NCBI RefSeq assembly: GCF_032302195.1
Contig: NZ_CP135275.1
Coordinates: 62,001 to 126,000, forward strand
Direction: 5' to 3'
Source: Paenibacillus sp. MMS20-IR301
GTDB lineage: Bacteria > Bacillota > Bacilli > Paenibacillales > Paenibacillaceae
DNA: 64,000 nucleotides
Part shown: positions 20,065 through 29,127 of the stretch, piece by piece
How positions within the stretch are numbered: position 1 is the first letter of the stretch
How the letters are laid out: each line of letters begins with the position of its first letter
Notes under the pieces: model-generated
What the model saw: the letters and a program-made list of their open reading frames with translations, nothing else
What the model was told of the DNA's origin: nothing
The model's database searches: none
Made by a program: the position numbers and the translations under genes

Positions 20065-20425
20065 GCGGATAATATATTTATATAAGAAGCGCTTGAGAAA
20101 TAAATGAATAGTAAAAAGGATCGAAGGGGAAATTTGGAACTGTAGGAGCGACAGCGTTCGCCTTTGTCGCCGGATTTCTACCGCAAACAGCGGTATTAAT
20201 CAGGAAATCTGGAGACAACAGCGGCCGGAAGTCCAAATGTTCACCGCAGAGACGACTAGGCTATCAGCCTACTCTTTATTTCAAACTGTGTAGTCACAAA
20301 GACCTGAATTTGGCCAAACCTGAAAATAAACTGAAGATAGGGTAAAGACTTGGGGCAGATTTGTCGATATAGTGGAAGAGTGTGGAAAACTGCACTATTA
20401 ATTTTACCGTCTAAGGAGAGAACAG
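20065..20425. other. Intergenic region mtaB to BIG2 gene
   Basis: No coding signal. It holds the palindromic repeat at 20132-20238 and a small AGGCT-ATC-AGCCT hairpin near 20259-20272. The rest is AT-rich leader for the 20426 gene. No known riboswitch consensus was recognised. Confidence 0.6.
20132..20238 (+). repeat. Palindromic intergenic repeat, family 1, copy A
   Basis: A 107-nt imperfect palindrome. Nested arms from the outside in are ATTTGGA/TCCAAAT, TTGTC/GACAA, GATTTC/GAAATC and TACCGC/GCGGTA around an AAACA loop. Its left part (20136-20162) recurs at 50624-50650 and, inverted, at 56290-56316. Confidence 0.75.
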
Positions 20426-22666
20426 ATGACCGTGTACAGGAAAATGACAAAAACGCTCCTCATAATGATCCTGCTAGTTGTTGCAGCTTTTCCGGTAAAC
20501 GTCTTTGCCGCTGCTGGAGACATCAACTCTATTGAAATCGACAGCTCAGACAAAGTAGAGCTAACCGTGGGTCAAACACCGAAGCAGCTTAAGGCATATG
20601 CCAATGTAGAAGGTTCTTCTTCCAAGAGAGATGTGACGGCGTCTGCCACATGGACCTCTTCGAAGAATGATGTTGTCAGTGTAATTAACGGTCAAATCAA
20701 GCCGCTCGCTTACGGAACGGCAATGATTACAGCTACCTATGGTAATAATGCAGTAGACTCTGTTGAAGTGTCGGTTACTTATCCGTATAAGGACCTGAAA
20801 TTAACCCCCAGCAATGCAGACAGCTATAAGCTGGGCGACAAAGCGGAATCACTGCTCGTTACAGCTAAGGTTAAAGGTGGAGAATCGGCCACTGAAGAGA
20901 AGGATGTAACCAAGGACGCCGAATGGAGCAGCTCGAATTCGGGCGTGTTAACCATTGCCGCCGGCAAGATTACGCTGGTTGGAGAAGGAAAAGCAACCGT
21001 TACAGCCAAGTACAAAGGGTTAACCGAGACATTCAAAGCCGTAGTAGAGCTTCCTTATTCGGCTATTGTACTTAAAGACAATGCAAACAAAGTTGTTGAT
21101 AAAGAACTGGAAATGCTGGTTGGAGATAATCCGGTTCAAATAAATGCCTGGACCAAAGTTACTGCGGCAAGTGCTGAGGACACCATTGATGCTGAAGAGG
21201 TCGACTGGAGCAGCTCAAGCGAAGGCGTGGCAACTGTAGAAAACGGCAAAATTTCAATCGTTGGCGTTGGTAAGGCAGTCATTACAGCCAGCTACCTGGG
21301 GGTTACCCAGTCGGTTGATGTGTATGTACGTGCGCCTTATGAAGCTATAATCCTGAAGCCGGCAGGCGACCAGTCACTGTTCCTGGGCGAAAGCCTCAAT
21401 GTGACTGTGGAGACGCGTAATGCTGTGAATTCGACGGCCAATTCAACCGCGTCAACAACCTGGACTTCAGACAATCTGATGACAGCGACAGTGGCTGCGA
21501 GCAGCGCATTTGCAACTGTTACCGGTAAGGCTGTCGGGACCTCTGTAATCAAAGCAGACCACCTGGGTATCAGCAAGACCTTCAAGGTAACTGTATATCC
21601 TACCCTGACAGAACTCACCCTTGAGAAGAGTGAGCAGGAGATATACACGGCAGACTCTGTGAACCTGCCAAAGGTAAGCGGAACGAAGTATGACGATACG
21701 AAGCTTGACATCAGCAGTGAAATTGAATGGACTTCGAACAACGAAGAGATCGTGTCGGTTAAGGACGGAAAGTTCACCGGCGGCAAGGCTGGTACGGCTA
21801 CCCTGACCGGCAAGTTCAAAGAAAGTGCAGTAGCTTCGGGTACGGCATCTTCAATCCGTTCGAAGACCGTAGAATTGAAAGTCACCGTTCAGAATAAAGT
21901 GCTTGTACTGATTGGGCCTGAAGGTTCAATGGGTCTTGTAATTGGCGAAGAAACTCCGCTGCCTGCAGTTCAGGCGGTGCTTGAGAACGGGGAAGAGCTG
22001 GATGTGTCGGATACGATTGTCTGGGAGCTGAGCGGCAGTAATGCCGTGCTGAAGCAATCGGCAGCGGGCAAGACGATCAAGGGTCTGGTCAAAGGCTCGG
22101 CAACACTTAAGGGAACCTATTCCAATAAGACGATCAGCGTTCCGGTATCCATCGAGCAGAAGGTTGTGAAGCTGGTGGTAGAGCCCGCTGCGGTAGAGCT
22201 CAATATCAAAGGCTCCAAGACAATCAAGGTCACCGGGTATTTCTTGAGCGGCAAAACAGCGAATTTCTCCAGCGGCATGAACTGGGTATCTTCGAATCCG
22301 GACGTAGCCTCAGTGAAAGGGACTTCCGTAAAAGCTATAGCTGAGGGCTCAGCTACGCTGAGCGGTTCCTATCAGGGAATTGCGGCTACGGTCAAAATTA
22401 CAGTCGTTCCTAAGCTGATGAAGCTTACCGTTAGTGAGAACAAGCTGACTCTTGCACCGGGCGCAGGAAAGACGGTATCCGTTATAGCGCTGTATGACAC
22501 CGGCAAGACTGCAGTTGTCACAGGAAGCGTACAGTGGACCAGCTCCAAGCCGTCGGTAGCCAAGGTAAGTGCTAACGGGCTGATTACGGCTGTAAGCAAA
22601 GGCACAACATCGGTTAAAGGCAAGCTGGGTGCCAAGACTGTGACGGTATCGGTTACTGTGAAATAA
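20426..22666 (+). CDS. Secreted multi-domain BIG2 (bacterial Ig-like) protein
   Basis: 746-residue secreted protein. A signal peptide (about 1-29, ending VFA) is followed by about eight Ig-like repeats of roughly 85 residues. Each repeat carries a W-(T/S)-SS-(N/S/K) core, for example TWTSSKNDVVSV, EWSSSNSGVLTI, DWSSSSEGVATV, MNWVSSNPDVASV and QWTSSKPSVAKV, followed by a G(T/K)A.(I/V)TA strand. No catalytic domain, SLH repeat or LPXTG motif is present, so it is probably released or held by another surface component. The SD is AAGGAG. It stands alone, with a strong terminator after it. Confidence 0.92.
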   Translation: MTVYRKMTKTLLIMILLVVAAFPVNVFAAAGDINSIEIDSSDKVELTVGQTPKQLKAYANVEGSSSKRDVTASATWTSSKNDVVSVINGQIKPLAYGTAMITATYGNNAVDSVEVSVTYPYKDLKLTPSNADSYKLGDKAESLLVTAKVKGGESATEEKDVTKDAEWSSSNSGVLTIAAGKITLVGEGKATVTAKYKGLTETFKAVVELPYSAIVLKDNANKVVDKELEMLVGDNPVQINAWTKVTAASAEDTIDAEEVDWSSSSEGVATVENGKISIVGVGKAVITASYLGVTQSVDVYVRAPYEAIILKPAGDQSLFLGESLNVTVETRNAVNSTANSTASTTWTSDNLMTATVAASSAFATVTGKAVGTSVIKADHLGISKTFKVTVYPTLTELTLEKSEQEIYTADSVNLPKVSGTKYDDTKLDISSEIEWTSNNEEIVSVKDGKFTGGKAGTATLTGKFKESAVASGTASSIRSKTVELKVTVQNKVLVLIGPEGSMGLVIGEETPLPAVQAVLENGEELDVSDTIVWELSGSNAVLKQSAAGKTIKGLVKGSATLKGTYSNKTISVPVSIEQKVVKLVVEPAAVELNIKGSKTIKVTGYFLSGKTANFSSGMNWVSSNPDVASVKGTSVKAIAEGSATLSGSYQGIAATVKITVVPKLMKLTVSENKLTLAPGAGKTVSVIALYDTGKTAVVTGSVQWTSSKPSVAKVSANGLITAVSKGTTSVKGKLGAKTVTVSVTVK

Positions 22667-22703
22667 TATTTACCCTCTGGCCTTCGGGAAGAGACAAGCG
22701 GAT

Positions 22704-22749
22704 TAAAGACCTGTGCATGGCCGTTTTGGCTATGTGCAGGTCTTTTTTT
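22704..22749 (+). terminator. Terminator downstream of the BIG2 gene
   Basis: AAAGACCTGTGCAT pairs with ATGTGCAGGTCTTT across a 13-nt loop, followed by a T-run. Confidence 0.93.
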
Positions 22750-22785
22750 GAAAATATAAGAATTTATATGTTTCACACGATAACT

Positions 22786-22866
22786 TATCTTTCTATTTCT
22801 CGCTGAAACGGATACCGTCCACTTTAAGGACGGCGTAGCCGTTTCTACTTGGCGGGCGGAAAGATA
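22786..22866 (+). repeat. Palindromic intergenic element, family 2
   Basis: An 81-nt element with nested inverted arms: TATCTTTC/GAAAGATA at the ends, AAACGG/CCGTTT inside, and CCGTCC/GGACGG around an ACTTTAA loop. It lies between the BIG2 terminator and the ECF S-component gene. It resembles the short REP/MITE-like elements dispersed in Paenibacillus genomes. Confidence 0.7.
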
Positions 22867-22955
22867 TATTTTCAGATCCCTATAGTAATCCCGAGTAAAC
22901 CGATGTATAATTCAAAAAAAGTATGGATTTCATTCCATTAAGGGAGATGAGACAG

Positions 22956-23516
22956 TTGGCTAAACGCAAAGCTTTATCGATTCAAACGATTGTTGCTATC
23001 GGCATAGGTGCACCGCTCTTTGTAATACTGGGCAGGTTTGGTTCCATACCTTCGGGGATCCCGAATACTAACATTGAGACTACATACGCTCTGCTGGCGC
23101 TGTTTGCGCTTTTGTACGGACCGGTTGCCGGATTATTCATCGGACTGATCGGGCATACGCTGAAGGATGCGATTTTTTACGGCTCCCCCTGGTTCAGCTG
23201 GGTCATCTCCTCGGGGCTGGTCGGACTGATCATCGGGCTGCTGGCAGCCAGAATCGCGATTAAGGACGGTGAGTTTGGCCGCAAAGAAATCATTACTTTC
23301 AATCTGGCTCAGATTGTTGCCAACGCCATTGCCTGGTTCGTAGTTGCGCCGGTGCTGGATATTCTGATCTATGCGGAGCCGGCCAATAAGGTGTTCACGC
23401 AGGGACTGATCGCCGGAGCGTCCAACATTGTAACGGTAGCGGTCATTGGTACACTGCTCGCTATTGCTTATGCCAAGACTAGAACGAAACAGGGTAGCCT
23501 CAGAAGGCTGCAATAA
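22956..23516 (+). CDS. ECF transporter S component (UPF0397 family)
   Basis: 186-residue membrane protein with five to six helices and the UPF0397 pattern: [44 protein letters not shown] and a Gly-rich [11 protein letters not shown] helix. S components bind a vitamin or other micronutrient and dock on the EcfT/A module. The two other modules follow directly, making this a dedicated (group I) system. The start is TTG at 22956 after AAGGGAG; an ATG at 22923 would add 11 residues. The substrate cannot be read from the sequence, and no vitamin riboswitch is visible upstream. Confidence 0.88.
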   Translation: MAKRKALSIQTIVAIGIGAPLFVILGRFGSIPSGIPNTNIETTYALLALFALLYGPVAGLFIGLIGHTLKDAIFYGSPWFSWVISSGLVGLIIGLLAARIAIKDGEFGRKEIITFNLAQIVANAIAWFVVAPVLDILIYAEPANKVFTQGLIAGASNIVTVAVIGTLLAIAYAKTRTKQGSLRRLQ

Positions 23517-23523
23517 TATATAA

Positions 23524-23568
23524 TTCAAACAGAAAGGCCGGTGCCCGTCACCGGCCTTTCTGTTTGAA
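23524..23568. terminator. Perfect 20-bp hairpin between the S component and ATPase genes
   Basis: TTCAAACAGAAAGGCCGGTG pairs fully with its complement at 23549-23568 around a CCCGT loop. The only T-rich tract (TTTCTGTTT) is inside the 3' arm. It may set S-component versus ATPase levels as a partial terminator or RNA-stabilising stem. Confidence 0.7.
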
Positions 23569-23615
23569 CCCGGGTTATTCGGAATTAGGAAATCAGCACA
23601 TGAGGAAGGTTGAAG

Positions 23616-25316
23616 ATGAGCAAAACGGTTGTAGAATTCACGGATTACACCTTTAAATACCGGGCACAGCAGGAGCCTACACTGCACAACATCAGCCTCA
23701 GGATCCATGAAGGCGAGAGGATTCTGATTGTCGGTCCCTCCGGCTCCGGCAAAAGTACGTTGGCCCATTGTATTAATGGCCTGATTCCGTTTGCCTATCC
23801 CGGCGAAAGGAGCGGAAGTCTGACCGTCAGGGGGAGGGAGACGGCGGAACAGGGCATTGCCGGACTATCCGGTACAGTAGGAACAGTGCTTCAGGACCCG
23901 GACGGGCAATTCGTCGGCCTTACCGTAGGCGAGGATATAGCTTTCAGTCTGGAGAATGCGGCGGTTCCGGTAAAAGAGATGCATGAGCGGACAGCGGCAG
24001 CAGCAAGGGCTGTTGATATTCTGGAGCTGCTGGATGCTTCCCCGCAGGAGCTGTCCGGCGGAGAGAAGCAGAAGACGATGCTGGCCGGGGTGCTGGCCGG
24101 AAGCGTGGATATTCTGCTGTTCGACGAGCCGCTGGCCAGTCTGGACCCGTCTACCGGAACAGCGGCAATGGAGCTGATTGACCGGGTGCAGCGCGAAACC
24201 GGCAAGACGGTGATCATCATTGAGCACCGCCTGGAAGAGGTGCTGCACTGTCCCGTAGACCGGATCATCGTCATGAACGAAGGCTGCATTACCGCAGATC
24301 TGCCGCCTGCCGAGCTGCTCAGCCTGGGGCTGCTTGCAGAGGCCGGCATCCGCGAGCCGCTCTATCTTACTGCGCTGAAGTATGCCGGCTGCCGGATTAC
24401 ACCGGAGATGCAGCCGCAGCGGCTCGAAGGCCTACGGCTTGCGGAAGCGGCCGGTAAGCTCCGCAGCTGGCATGAGGGCCATACGGTGCAGGAGGAAGAG
24501 AAGGCTGCTCCGGCTCTGCTTGAGGTTAGGAATCTCTCATTTCGGTATGACCGGAAGCATCCGGTGCTGCAGGGATTATCCTTCAGCGCCCGGCGCGGGG
24601 AAATGCTCTGCATCGCCGGCAAGAACGGCGCAGGGAAATCAACGGTGTCCAAGCTGATTTGCGGCTTTTACCGGCCTTCGGAAGGCAGCATCCTGCTGAA
24701 CGGGCGGGATCTGGCCGGGGATTCCATTAAGGAGCGGGCCGGGCGTATCGGCTTTGTCATGCAGAATCCGAATCATATGATTTCCATGACGCTGCTGTAT
24801 GATGAGGTTGCTCTTGGCCTCAAGCTGCGCGGGCTGTCAGAAGAGCTGATCCGTGAGCGTGTCTATAAGGTTCTGCAGATATGCGGGCTGTATGAATTCC
24901 GGGAATGGCCGGTCTCGGCGCTCAGCTACGGGCAGAAGAAGCGGGTAACCATCGCCTCGATCCTGGTGCTTGAGCCGGAGGTGATTATATTGGATGAGCC
25001 GACAGCCGGGCAGGATTACCGGCATTACAATGAGATCATGGAGTTTCTGCGCGGGCTCGGCAGCTCCGGAATTACCGTCATTATGATTACACATGATATG
25101 CATCTGATGCTGGAGTATGCGGAGCGGACGATTGTACTGGCGGAGGGGAAAAGGCTGGCGGATGCGCGGCCGGAGATTATTTTGACTGACAGGGATATTG
25201 TAAGCCGGGCCAATCTGAAGGAAACCTCACTGTTTACCCTTGCCGTCAAGGCCGGTATTGACCAGCCGGTGGACTTCGTCCGCCGTTTTATCGCTTATGA
25301 CAGGGGGAACCGCTGA
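23616..25316 (+). CDS. ECF transporter duplicated ATPase (EcfA1-EcfA2 fusion)
   Basis: 566-residue protein with two ABC ATPase domains in one chain (YkoD type). The first has Walker A GPSGSGKST (about 40-48), signature LSGGEKQK and Walker B LLFDEPLASLD. The second has GKNGAGKST, signature LSYGQKKR and VIILDEPTAGQD. A linker of about 40 residues separates them. It energises uptake by the S component at 22956 with the T protein at 25319. The ATG at 23616 has AGGAAGG six bases before it. The next gene starts 2 nt after its stop. Confidence 0.94.
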   Translation: MSKTVVEFTDYTFKYRAQQEPTLHNISLRIHEGERILIVGPSGSGKSTLAHCINGLIPFAYPGERSGSLTVRGRETAEQGIAGLSGTVGTVLQDPDGQFVGLTVGEDIAFSLENAAVPVKEMHERTAAAARAVDILELLDASPQELSGGEKQKTMLAGVLAGSVDILLFDEPLASLDPSTGTAAMELIDRVQRETGKTVIIIEHRLEEVLHCPVDRIIVMNEGCITADLPPAELLSLGLLAEAGIREPLYLTALKYAGCRITPEMQPQRLEGLRLAEAAGKLRSWHEGHTVQEEEKAAPALLEVRNLSFRYDRKHPVLQGLSFSARRGEMLCIAGKNGAGKSTVSKLICGFYRPSEGSILLNGRDLAGDSIKERAGRIGFVMQNPNHMISMTLLYDEVALGLKLRGLSEELIRERVYKVLQICGLYEFREWPVSALSYGQKKRVTIASILVLEPEVIILDEPTAGQDYRHYNEIMEFLRGLGSSGITVIMITHDMHLMLEYAERTIVLAEGKRLADARPEIILTDRDIVSRANLKETSLFTLAVKAGIDQPVDFVRRFIAYDRGNR

Positions 25317-25318
25317 AG

Positions 25319-26146
25319 ATGAAAGCCAGGATGCTTTCCTATACGGGGCAGGACTCGCCGGTGCACCGGCTGACCGGGGCGGCGAAGCTGATTATTTTTG
25401 CCGCCTGGTCCGTATCGGCAATGATAACTTATGATACCCGGTGCCTGCTGCTCATGCTGCTGCTTAGCCTGATCATATTCCGCATATCCAGAGTCAGATT
25501 CCAGGATTATGCCTTCGTGCTCTATTTCATTCTGTTCTTCTTCCTATTGAACCAGCTGGCGATCTTCGCCTTCTCCCCGCTGGAAGGGACGCGGATCTAC
25601 GGTACCCGGCATGATCTGCTGCACCTGGCAGGACGTTATACGGTAACGGCAGAGCAGCTTTTCTACCAGCTGAATATTGCCCTGAAATACGCGGTGGTCA
25701 TCCCGGTAGCACTCTTGTTCCTGCTGACGACAGATCCGAGTGAATTTGCCGCTTCGCTGAACCGGATCGGGGTTCATTACAAAATTGCTTATTCCGTCTC
25801 ACTGGCGCTGCGCTATATTCCTGATATCCAGCAGGATTATGAGAATATCTCCTTCTCGGCCCAGGCGCGGGGCATCGACATTTCCCGCAAGGAGAAGCTG
25901 CCGAGACGGCTGAAGAATATGGTATCCATTCTGCTGCCGCTGGTTCTGTCCAGCATTGAGCGGATTGAGAAAATCAGTACGGCAATGGAGCTGCGCAGCT
26001 TCGGAACCGGCCGCAGGCGGACCTGGTACCGCACCCGGCCGTTTACCCGCAGTGATTACTTTGCGCTTTGTATAATGGTTGGAATTGCCGCTGCGGTAAT
26101 GATTGTTACCTTCTATGACGGATCACGGTTTTATAGTATTTTTTGA
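25319..26146 (+). CDS. ECF transporter transmembrane component EcfT (CbiQ family)
   Basis: 275-residue membrane protein. Hydrophobic helices fill about 25-140, and the two coupling helices carry the family's short motifs (QARGIDIS and MELRSFG). These motifs contact the two ATPase domains. It lies 2 nt after the ATPase gene with ACCGCTGAAG upstream, so translation is probably coupled. With the S and A proteins it completes one transporter. Confidence 0.93.
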   Translation: MKARMLSYTGQDSPVHRLTGAAKLIIFAAWSVSAMITYDTRCLLLMLLLSLIIFRISRVRFQDYAFVLYFILFFFLLNQLAIFAFSPLEGTRIYGTRHDLLHLAGRYTVTAEQLFYQLNIALKYAVVIPVALLFLLTTDPSEFAASLNRIGVHYKIAYSVSLALRYIPDIQQDYENISFSAQARGIDISRKEKLPRRLKNMVSILLPLVLSSIERIEKISTAMELRSFGTGRRRTWYRTRPFTRSDYFALCIMVGIAAAVMIVTFYDGSRFYSIF

Positions 26147-26209
26147 GGGTGAAACTGTAACAGGGGATTCCATAGAACTGCAGTGCGGATTGAAGTATAA
26201 TGAGGGGCG

Positions 26210-26243
26210 GCGGTAATCCTCCATTTAGCGGCCGGATTACCGC
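26210..26243 (-). terminator. Hairpin overlapping the yqeW stop codon
   Basis: GCGGTAATCC (26210-26219) / GGATTACCGC (26234-26243). It lies between the converging EcfT and Na/Pi transporter genes. A T-tract is missing on both strands, so it may be an mRNA 3'-end stabiliser. Confidence 0.45.
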
Positions 26244-27226
26244 TGCAGCCGCTGCTCCAGCCGGGACCATACCGGCAGATAGCATAGCGGCAGTACTCCA
26301 AGCGAGCATACGACATTGAAGATCGTCTGGGCGTGGGCAAGCTGTGCTGCCGGCCCGCCGCCAATCCAGGCGGATAAGGCTTGCAGCGGCTGGATGAAGG
26401 GCAGGAACAGCAAGGCGCCGCCGACATTGAGCGCGACATGCGACCAGGCGACGAAGACGCCGGACGGCGTGCTGCCGATGGCGGCTATGACGGCGGTGAC
26501 GCAGGTGCCGATGTTCGCACCGAGCACGATCGCGATGCCGAGCTCGGGCGGCATGACGCCGCTTGCGGCCAGGCCCATCGCCATGCCGATGACTGCTGCG
26601 CTGCTATGCACCATCGCGGTCAGCACGGCTCCGACGGCCAGCCCCCACAGCGCGCTTTCGGCGGCATGGCCGAGGAACCAGCGGAACAGTCCGCTGCCTT
26701 CAAGGGCCGGGCCGATCGACTGCATGACGGCGATGCCCCACAGGACCAGCGCGAAGCCGGTTACGGCCAGGCAGCTGAACTGCAGCGGCCCGGCGATCCG
26801 GCGGCAGGCTTCAAGCAGCCGCCAGCCTTGCGGCCTCAGCTCGCCGGCCATAACGGCGGCGGCCCAGAGACAGAGCGAGCCGGCGAGCAGCGGCGCGGCC
26901 AGTATGCTGATCTGCAGGCTGATCAGCTCCGTGGTCAGGCAGGTGCCGATGTTGCTGCCGAGGATGATGCCGAGCGTCCGGGCATAGGTCAGCAGCCCGG
27001 CATTGACCATGCCGATGGTCAGCACGGTGACGGCGGTGCTGCTCTGCAGCAGCGCGGACAGCAGGGCGCTGGCAACCAGCCCTTTGGCCGGTGTGGAGGT
27101 AGCCTTATGCAGACTCCGGGTCAGCAGCGGGCCGGCCAGCCTCGAGAGCGAGGCTTCCATCACCTTCATGCCGGCAAGAAAGATCACAAGACCATACAGT
27201 ACAGGGAACAGCAGTTCACGGATCAT
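26237..27226 (-). CDS. Na+/phosphate cotransporter family protein (YqeW-like)
   Basis: 329-residue membrane protein with the duplicated core of the NptA/PNaS family. QSSTAVTVLTIGMVNAG and VHSSAAVIGMAMGLAASG are the two ligand-binding repeats, each followed by G(S/A)NIGTC. No C-terminal PhoU domain is present, so it is the short form. The start at 27226 follows AAAGGAGC at 8 nt on the minus strand. B. subtilis has a gene of this family (yqeW) next to yqeV, so this may be the same ancestral neighbour moved about 6 kb from mtaB. The actual ion or anion substrate is not certain. Confidence 0.9.
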   Translation of the reverse strand: MIRELLFPVLYGLVIFLAGMKVMEASLSRLAGPLLTRSLHKATSTPAKGLVASALLSALLQSSTAVTVLTIGMVNAGLLTYARTLGIILGSNIGTCLTTELISLQISILAAPLLAGSLCLWAAAVMAGELRPQGWRLLEACRRIAGPLQFSCLAVTGFALVLWGIAVMQSIGPALEGSGLFRWFLGHAAESALWGLAVGAVLTAMVHSSAAVIGMAMGLAASGVMPPELGIAIVLGANIGTCVTAVIAAIGSTPSGVFVAWSHVALNVGGALLFLPFIQPLQALSAWIGGGPAAQLAHAQTIFNVVCSLGVLPLCYLPVWSRLEQRLQR

Positions 27227-27326
27227 AAGGACAGGCTCCTTTGAACGGGGGTTGTACACCAATATATGAGTGCATTGCATGGGACATGTATACAATTCGA
27301 ACAACAAGAACAGGGAGTTGAAGTCA

Positions 27327-28730
27327 TTGGCATCGGTAATTCTGGAACGAAACCGCAAAAAAAGACTGGAGCAGGGACATCCGTGGGTCTACGCCAGCGA
27401 AGTCGCCTCGGTAGACGGCGAGCCGCAGGCAGGCGGAATTGTGGATGTGCTTAACCATCAGGGACGTTATTTAGCTACAGGCTATTACAATCCGGCATCG
27501 CAGATCCGTGTAAGAATTCTGTCGCAGAGCAGGCTAGCGGCAATGGATACGGCCTTTTTCGCCGGCCGGTTTGCCAGCTGCCTGCAGCACCGGGAGCGGT
27601 TCCTGCCTGGCGCAGATGCTTACCGCCTGGTATACGGGGAGGCAGATTTCCTGCCCGGGCTGATCATCGACCGTTTCGGAGAGGTCCTGGTCGTACAGCT
27701 GCTGACGCTGGCGATGGATCAGCACCGTGCCGAGATCGTGGAGGCCCTCGTGCAGGTGATGGCGCCGCGCGGCATCTACGAGCGCAGTGATGTCAGCGTG
27801 CGGGAGCTGGAAGGGCTGGAACAGACTACAGGCGTACTCTACGGCGAATGCCCGCGCCATATTACCGTGAGCGAGAACGGGCTGAAGGTGATCGTCGATA
27901 TTGAAGAGGGCCAGAAAACCGGCTATTTCTTCGATCAGCGGGAGAACCGGGCTTCCATCGCTCCGCTGATGAAGGGCTGGGGCGGACGCAGCGGAATTAC
28001 ACTGCAGGAGGTAACGGCGGAGGACGGCACGCGGGAGACGCTGCCGGTCAATAAGAGCGGGAAGCCGGTTACCTTCTCTTACTGGGACGGGGCTACCGTG
28101 CTGGAATGCTTCGCGCATACCGGCAGCTTCACGCTGCATGCCTGCAAATACGGCGCGAAGAAGGTGACCTGCCTTGATGTCTCCGCGCATGCGATTGAGA
28201 GTGCAAAGGCCAACGTGGAGATTAACGGGTTCACGGACCGGGTCGAGTTTGTAGTGGACGATGCGTTTGCCTTCCTGCGCAACCAGGTCAGAGGGCTGGA
28301 AGAGCGCACGGAGCGGGCGACAGGCCATGCGGCGGCGGAGGTCAAATCCGGCGCTAAACCGGCAGCCAAAGTGGATACGGCTAAGCCGATGACCGCTGCA
28401 GGCGGACGCACCTGGGATGTCGTTATTCTGGACCCGCCTGCTTTTGCCAAGACCAAAAGTGCTGTAGCCGGCGCAGTCCGCGGTTACAAGGATATCAACC
28501 TGCACGGGATGAAGCTGGTTAATGAAGGCGGGTATCTGGTTACAGCCAGCTGCTCGTACCATATGCAGCCCCAGCTGTTCCTGGACACGATTCAGGAAGC
28601 GGCGAAGGATGCCGGCAAGGTGCTGCGGCTGATTGAGTGGCGTGCTGCCGGTAAGGATCATCCGCAGATTCTCGGTGTGGATGAAGGGCATTATCTGAAG
28701 TTCGCCGTCTTTGAGGTGCGCAGCAAGTAG
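27327..28730 (+). CDS. Class I rRNA large-subunit methyltransferase, RlmI-like
   Basis: 467-residue protein. An N-terminal PUA domain (VILERNRKKRLEQGHPWVYA) is followed by a central EEHEE-like part and a Rossmann SAM domain (VLECFAHTGSFTLHAC; DVVILDPPAFAKTK). E. coli RlmI, which makes m5C1962 in 23S rRNA, is about 396 residues. Here two inserts add length, at about 214-248 and a Lys/Ala-rich one at about 321-361. The start is TTG at 27327 after AGGGAG. It is divergent from the Na/Pi gene and has its own terminator. The modified base is inferred from the family. Confidence 0.9.
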   Translation: MASVILERNRKKRLEQGHPWVYASEVASVDGEPQAGGIVDVLNHQGRYLATGYYNPASQIRVRILSQSRLAAMDTAFFAGRFASCLQHRERFLPGADAYRLVYGEADFLPGLIIDRFGEVLVVQLLTLAMDQHRAEIVEALVQVMAPRGIYERSDVSVRELEGLEQTTGVLYGECPRHITVSENGLKVIVDIEEGQKTGYFFDQRENRASIAPLMKGWGGRSGITLQEVTAEDGTRETLPVNKSGKPVTFSYWDGATVLECFAHTGSFTLHACKYGAKKVTCLDVSAHAIESAKANVEINGFTDRVEFVVDDAFAFLRNQVRGLEERTERATGHAAAEVKSGAKPAAKVDTAKPMTAAGGRTWDVVILDPPAFAKTKSAVAGAVRGYKDINLHGMKLVNEGGYLVTASCSYHMQPQLFLDTIQEAAKDAGKVLRLIEWRAAGKDHPQILGVDEGHYLKFAVFEVRSK

Positions 28731-28748
28731 AACAATAGTCTGCCAAGG

Positions 28749-28780
28749 AGAGTCTCTGCTTATAGAGGCTCTTTTTTTAT
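28749..28780 (+). terminator. Terminator downstream of the RlmI-like gene
   Basis: AGAGTCTCT (28749-28757) / AGAGGCTCT (28764-28772), followed by seven T. Confidence 0.88.
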
Positions 28781-28993
28781 GCAAAGCGGGCTGAGTGAAA
28801 AGATTAAAGGTAGAAATGCGACCGCACTCGCTTAATTCCGCCAGAGGTTAGCCGGATGAGCAATTCAAGGGTAAAAGTGGCTCTCAGTCATCGATAAAGT
28901 AGCCAGTCACGCGCCGGTTTGCAAGTACATAGTGTGCCGTTACGGACAGGAGAGACGTTAAGCTGTGGAAAAGTGCCGGAATGCTGGCCTTGC

Positions 28994-29118
28994 GGACACC
29001 AGCGCCGTTATTTCGCTTGAAAAGTGGAGGTATCACGAGAAAAGTGGTGAATAAGGTCTCTGGTGTCCGTAAACGAGCGAAATAGAGCTAAAATGGGCGA
29101 ATAAGGGCCGTCATGTCC
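28994..29118. repeat. Dispersed repeat family 3, three copies
   Basis: Copies at 28994-29017 (plus), 29047-29068 (minus) and 29097-29118 (minus) share the pattern GGACACCA..(G/C)..CTTATT(T/C)GC. The first is an exact 24-nt inverted match to 41353-41376. Confidence 0.75.
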
Positions 29119-29127
29119 GTAGCAACC

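Noticed and set aside
20240..20425. Possible riboswitch in the BIG2 gene leader
   Set aside because: Only a short AGGCT/AGCCT hairpin is visible. I could not match c-di-GMP, cobalamin or purine consensus elements.
26316..27244. Two long plus-strand frames opposite the Na/Pi transporter gene
   Set aside because: They are GC-rich antisense shadows with Gln/Arg/Pro-biased composition. The minus strand carries the QSS and GxNIGTC motifs.
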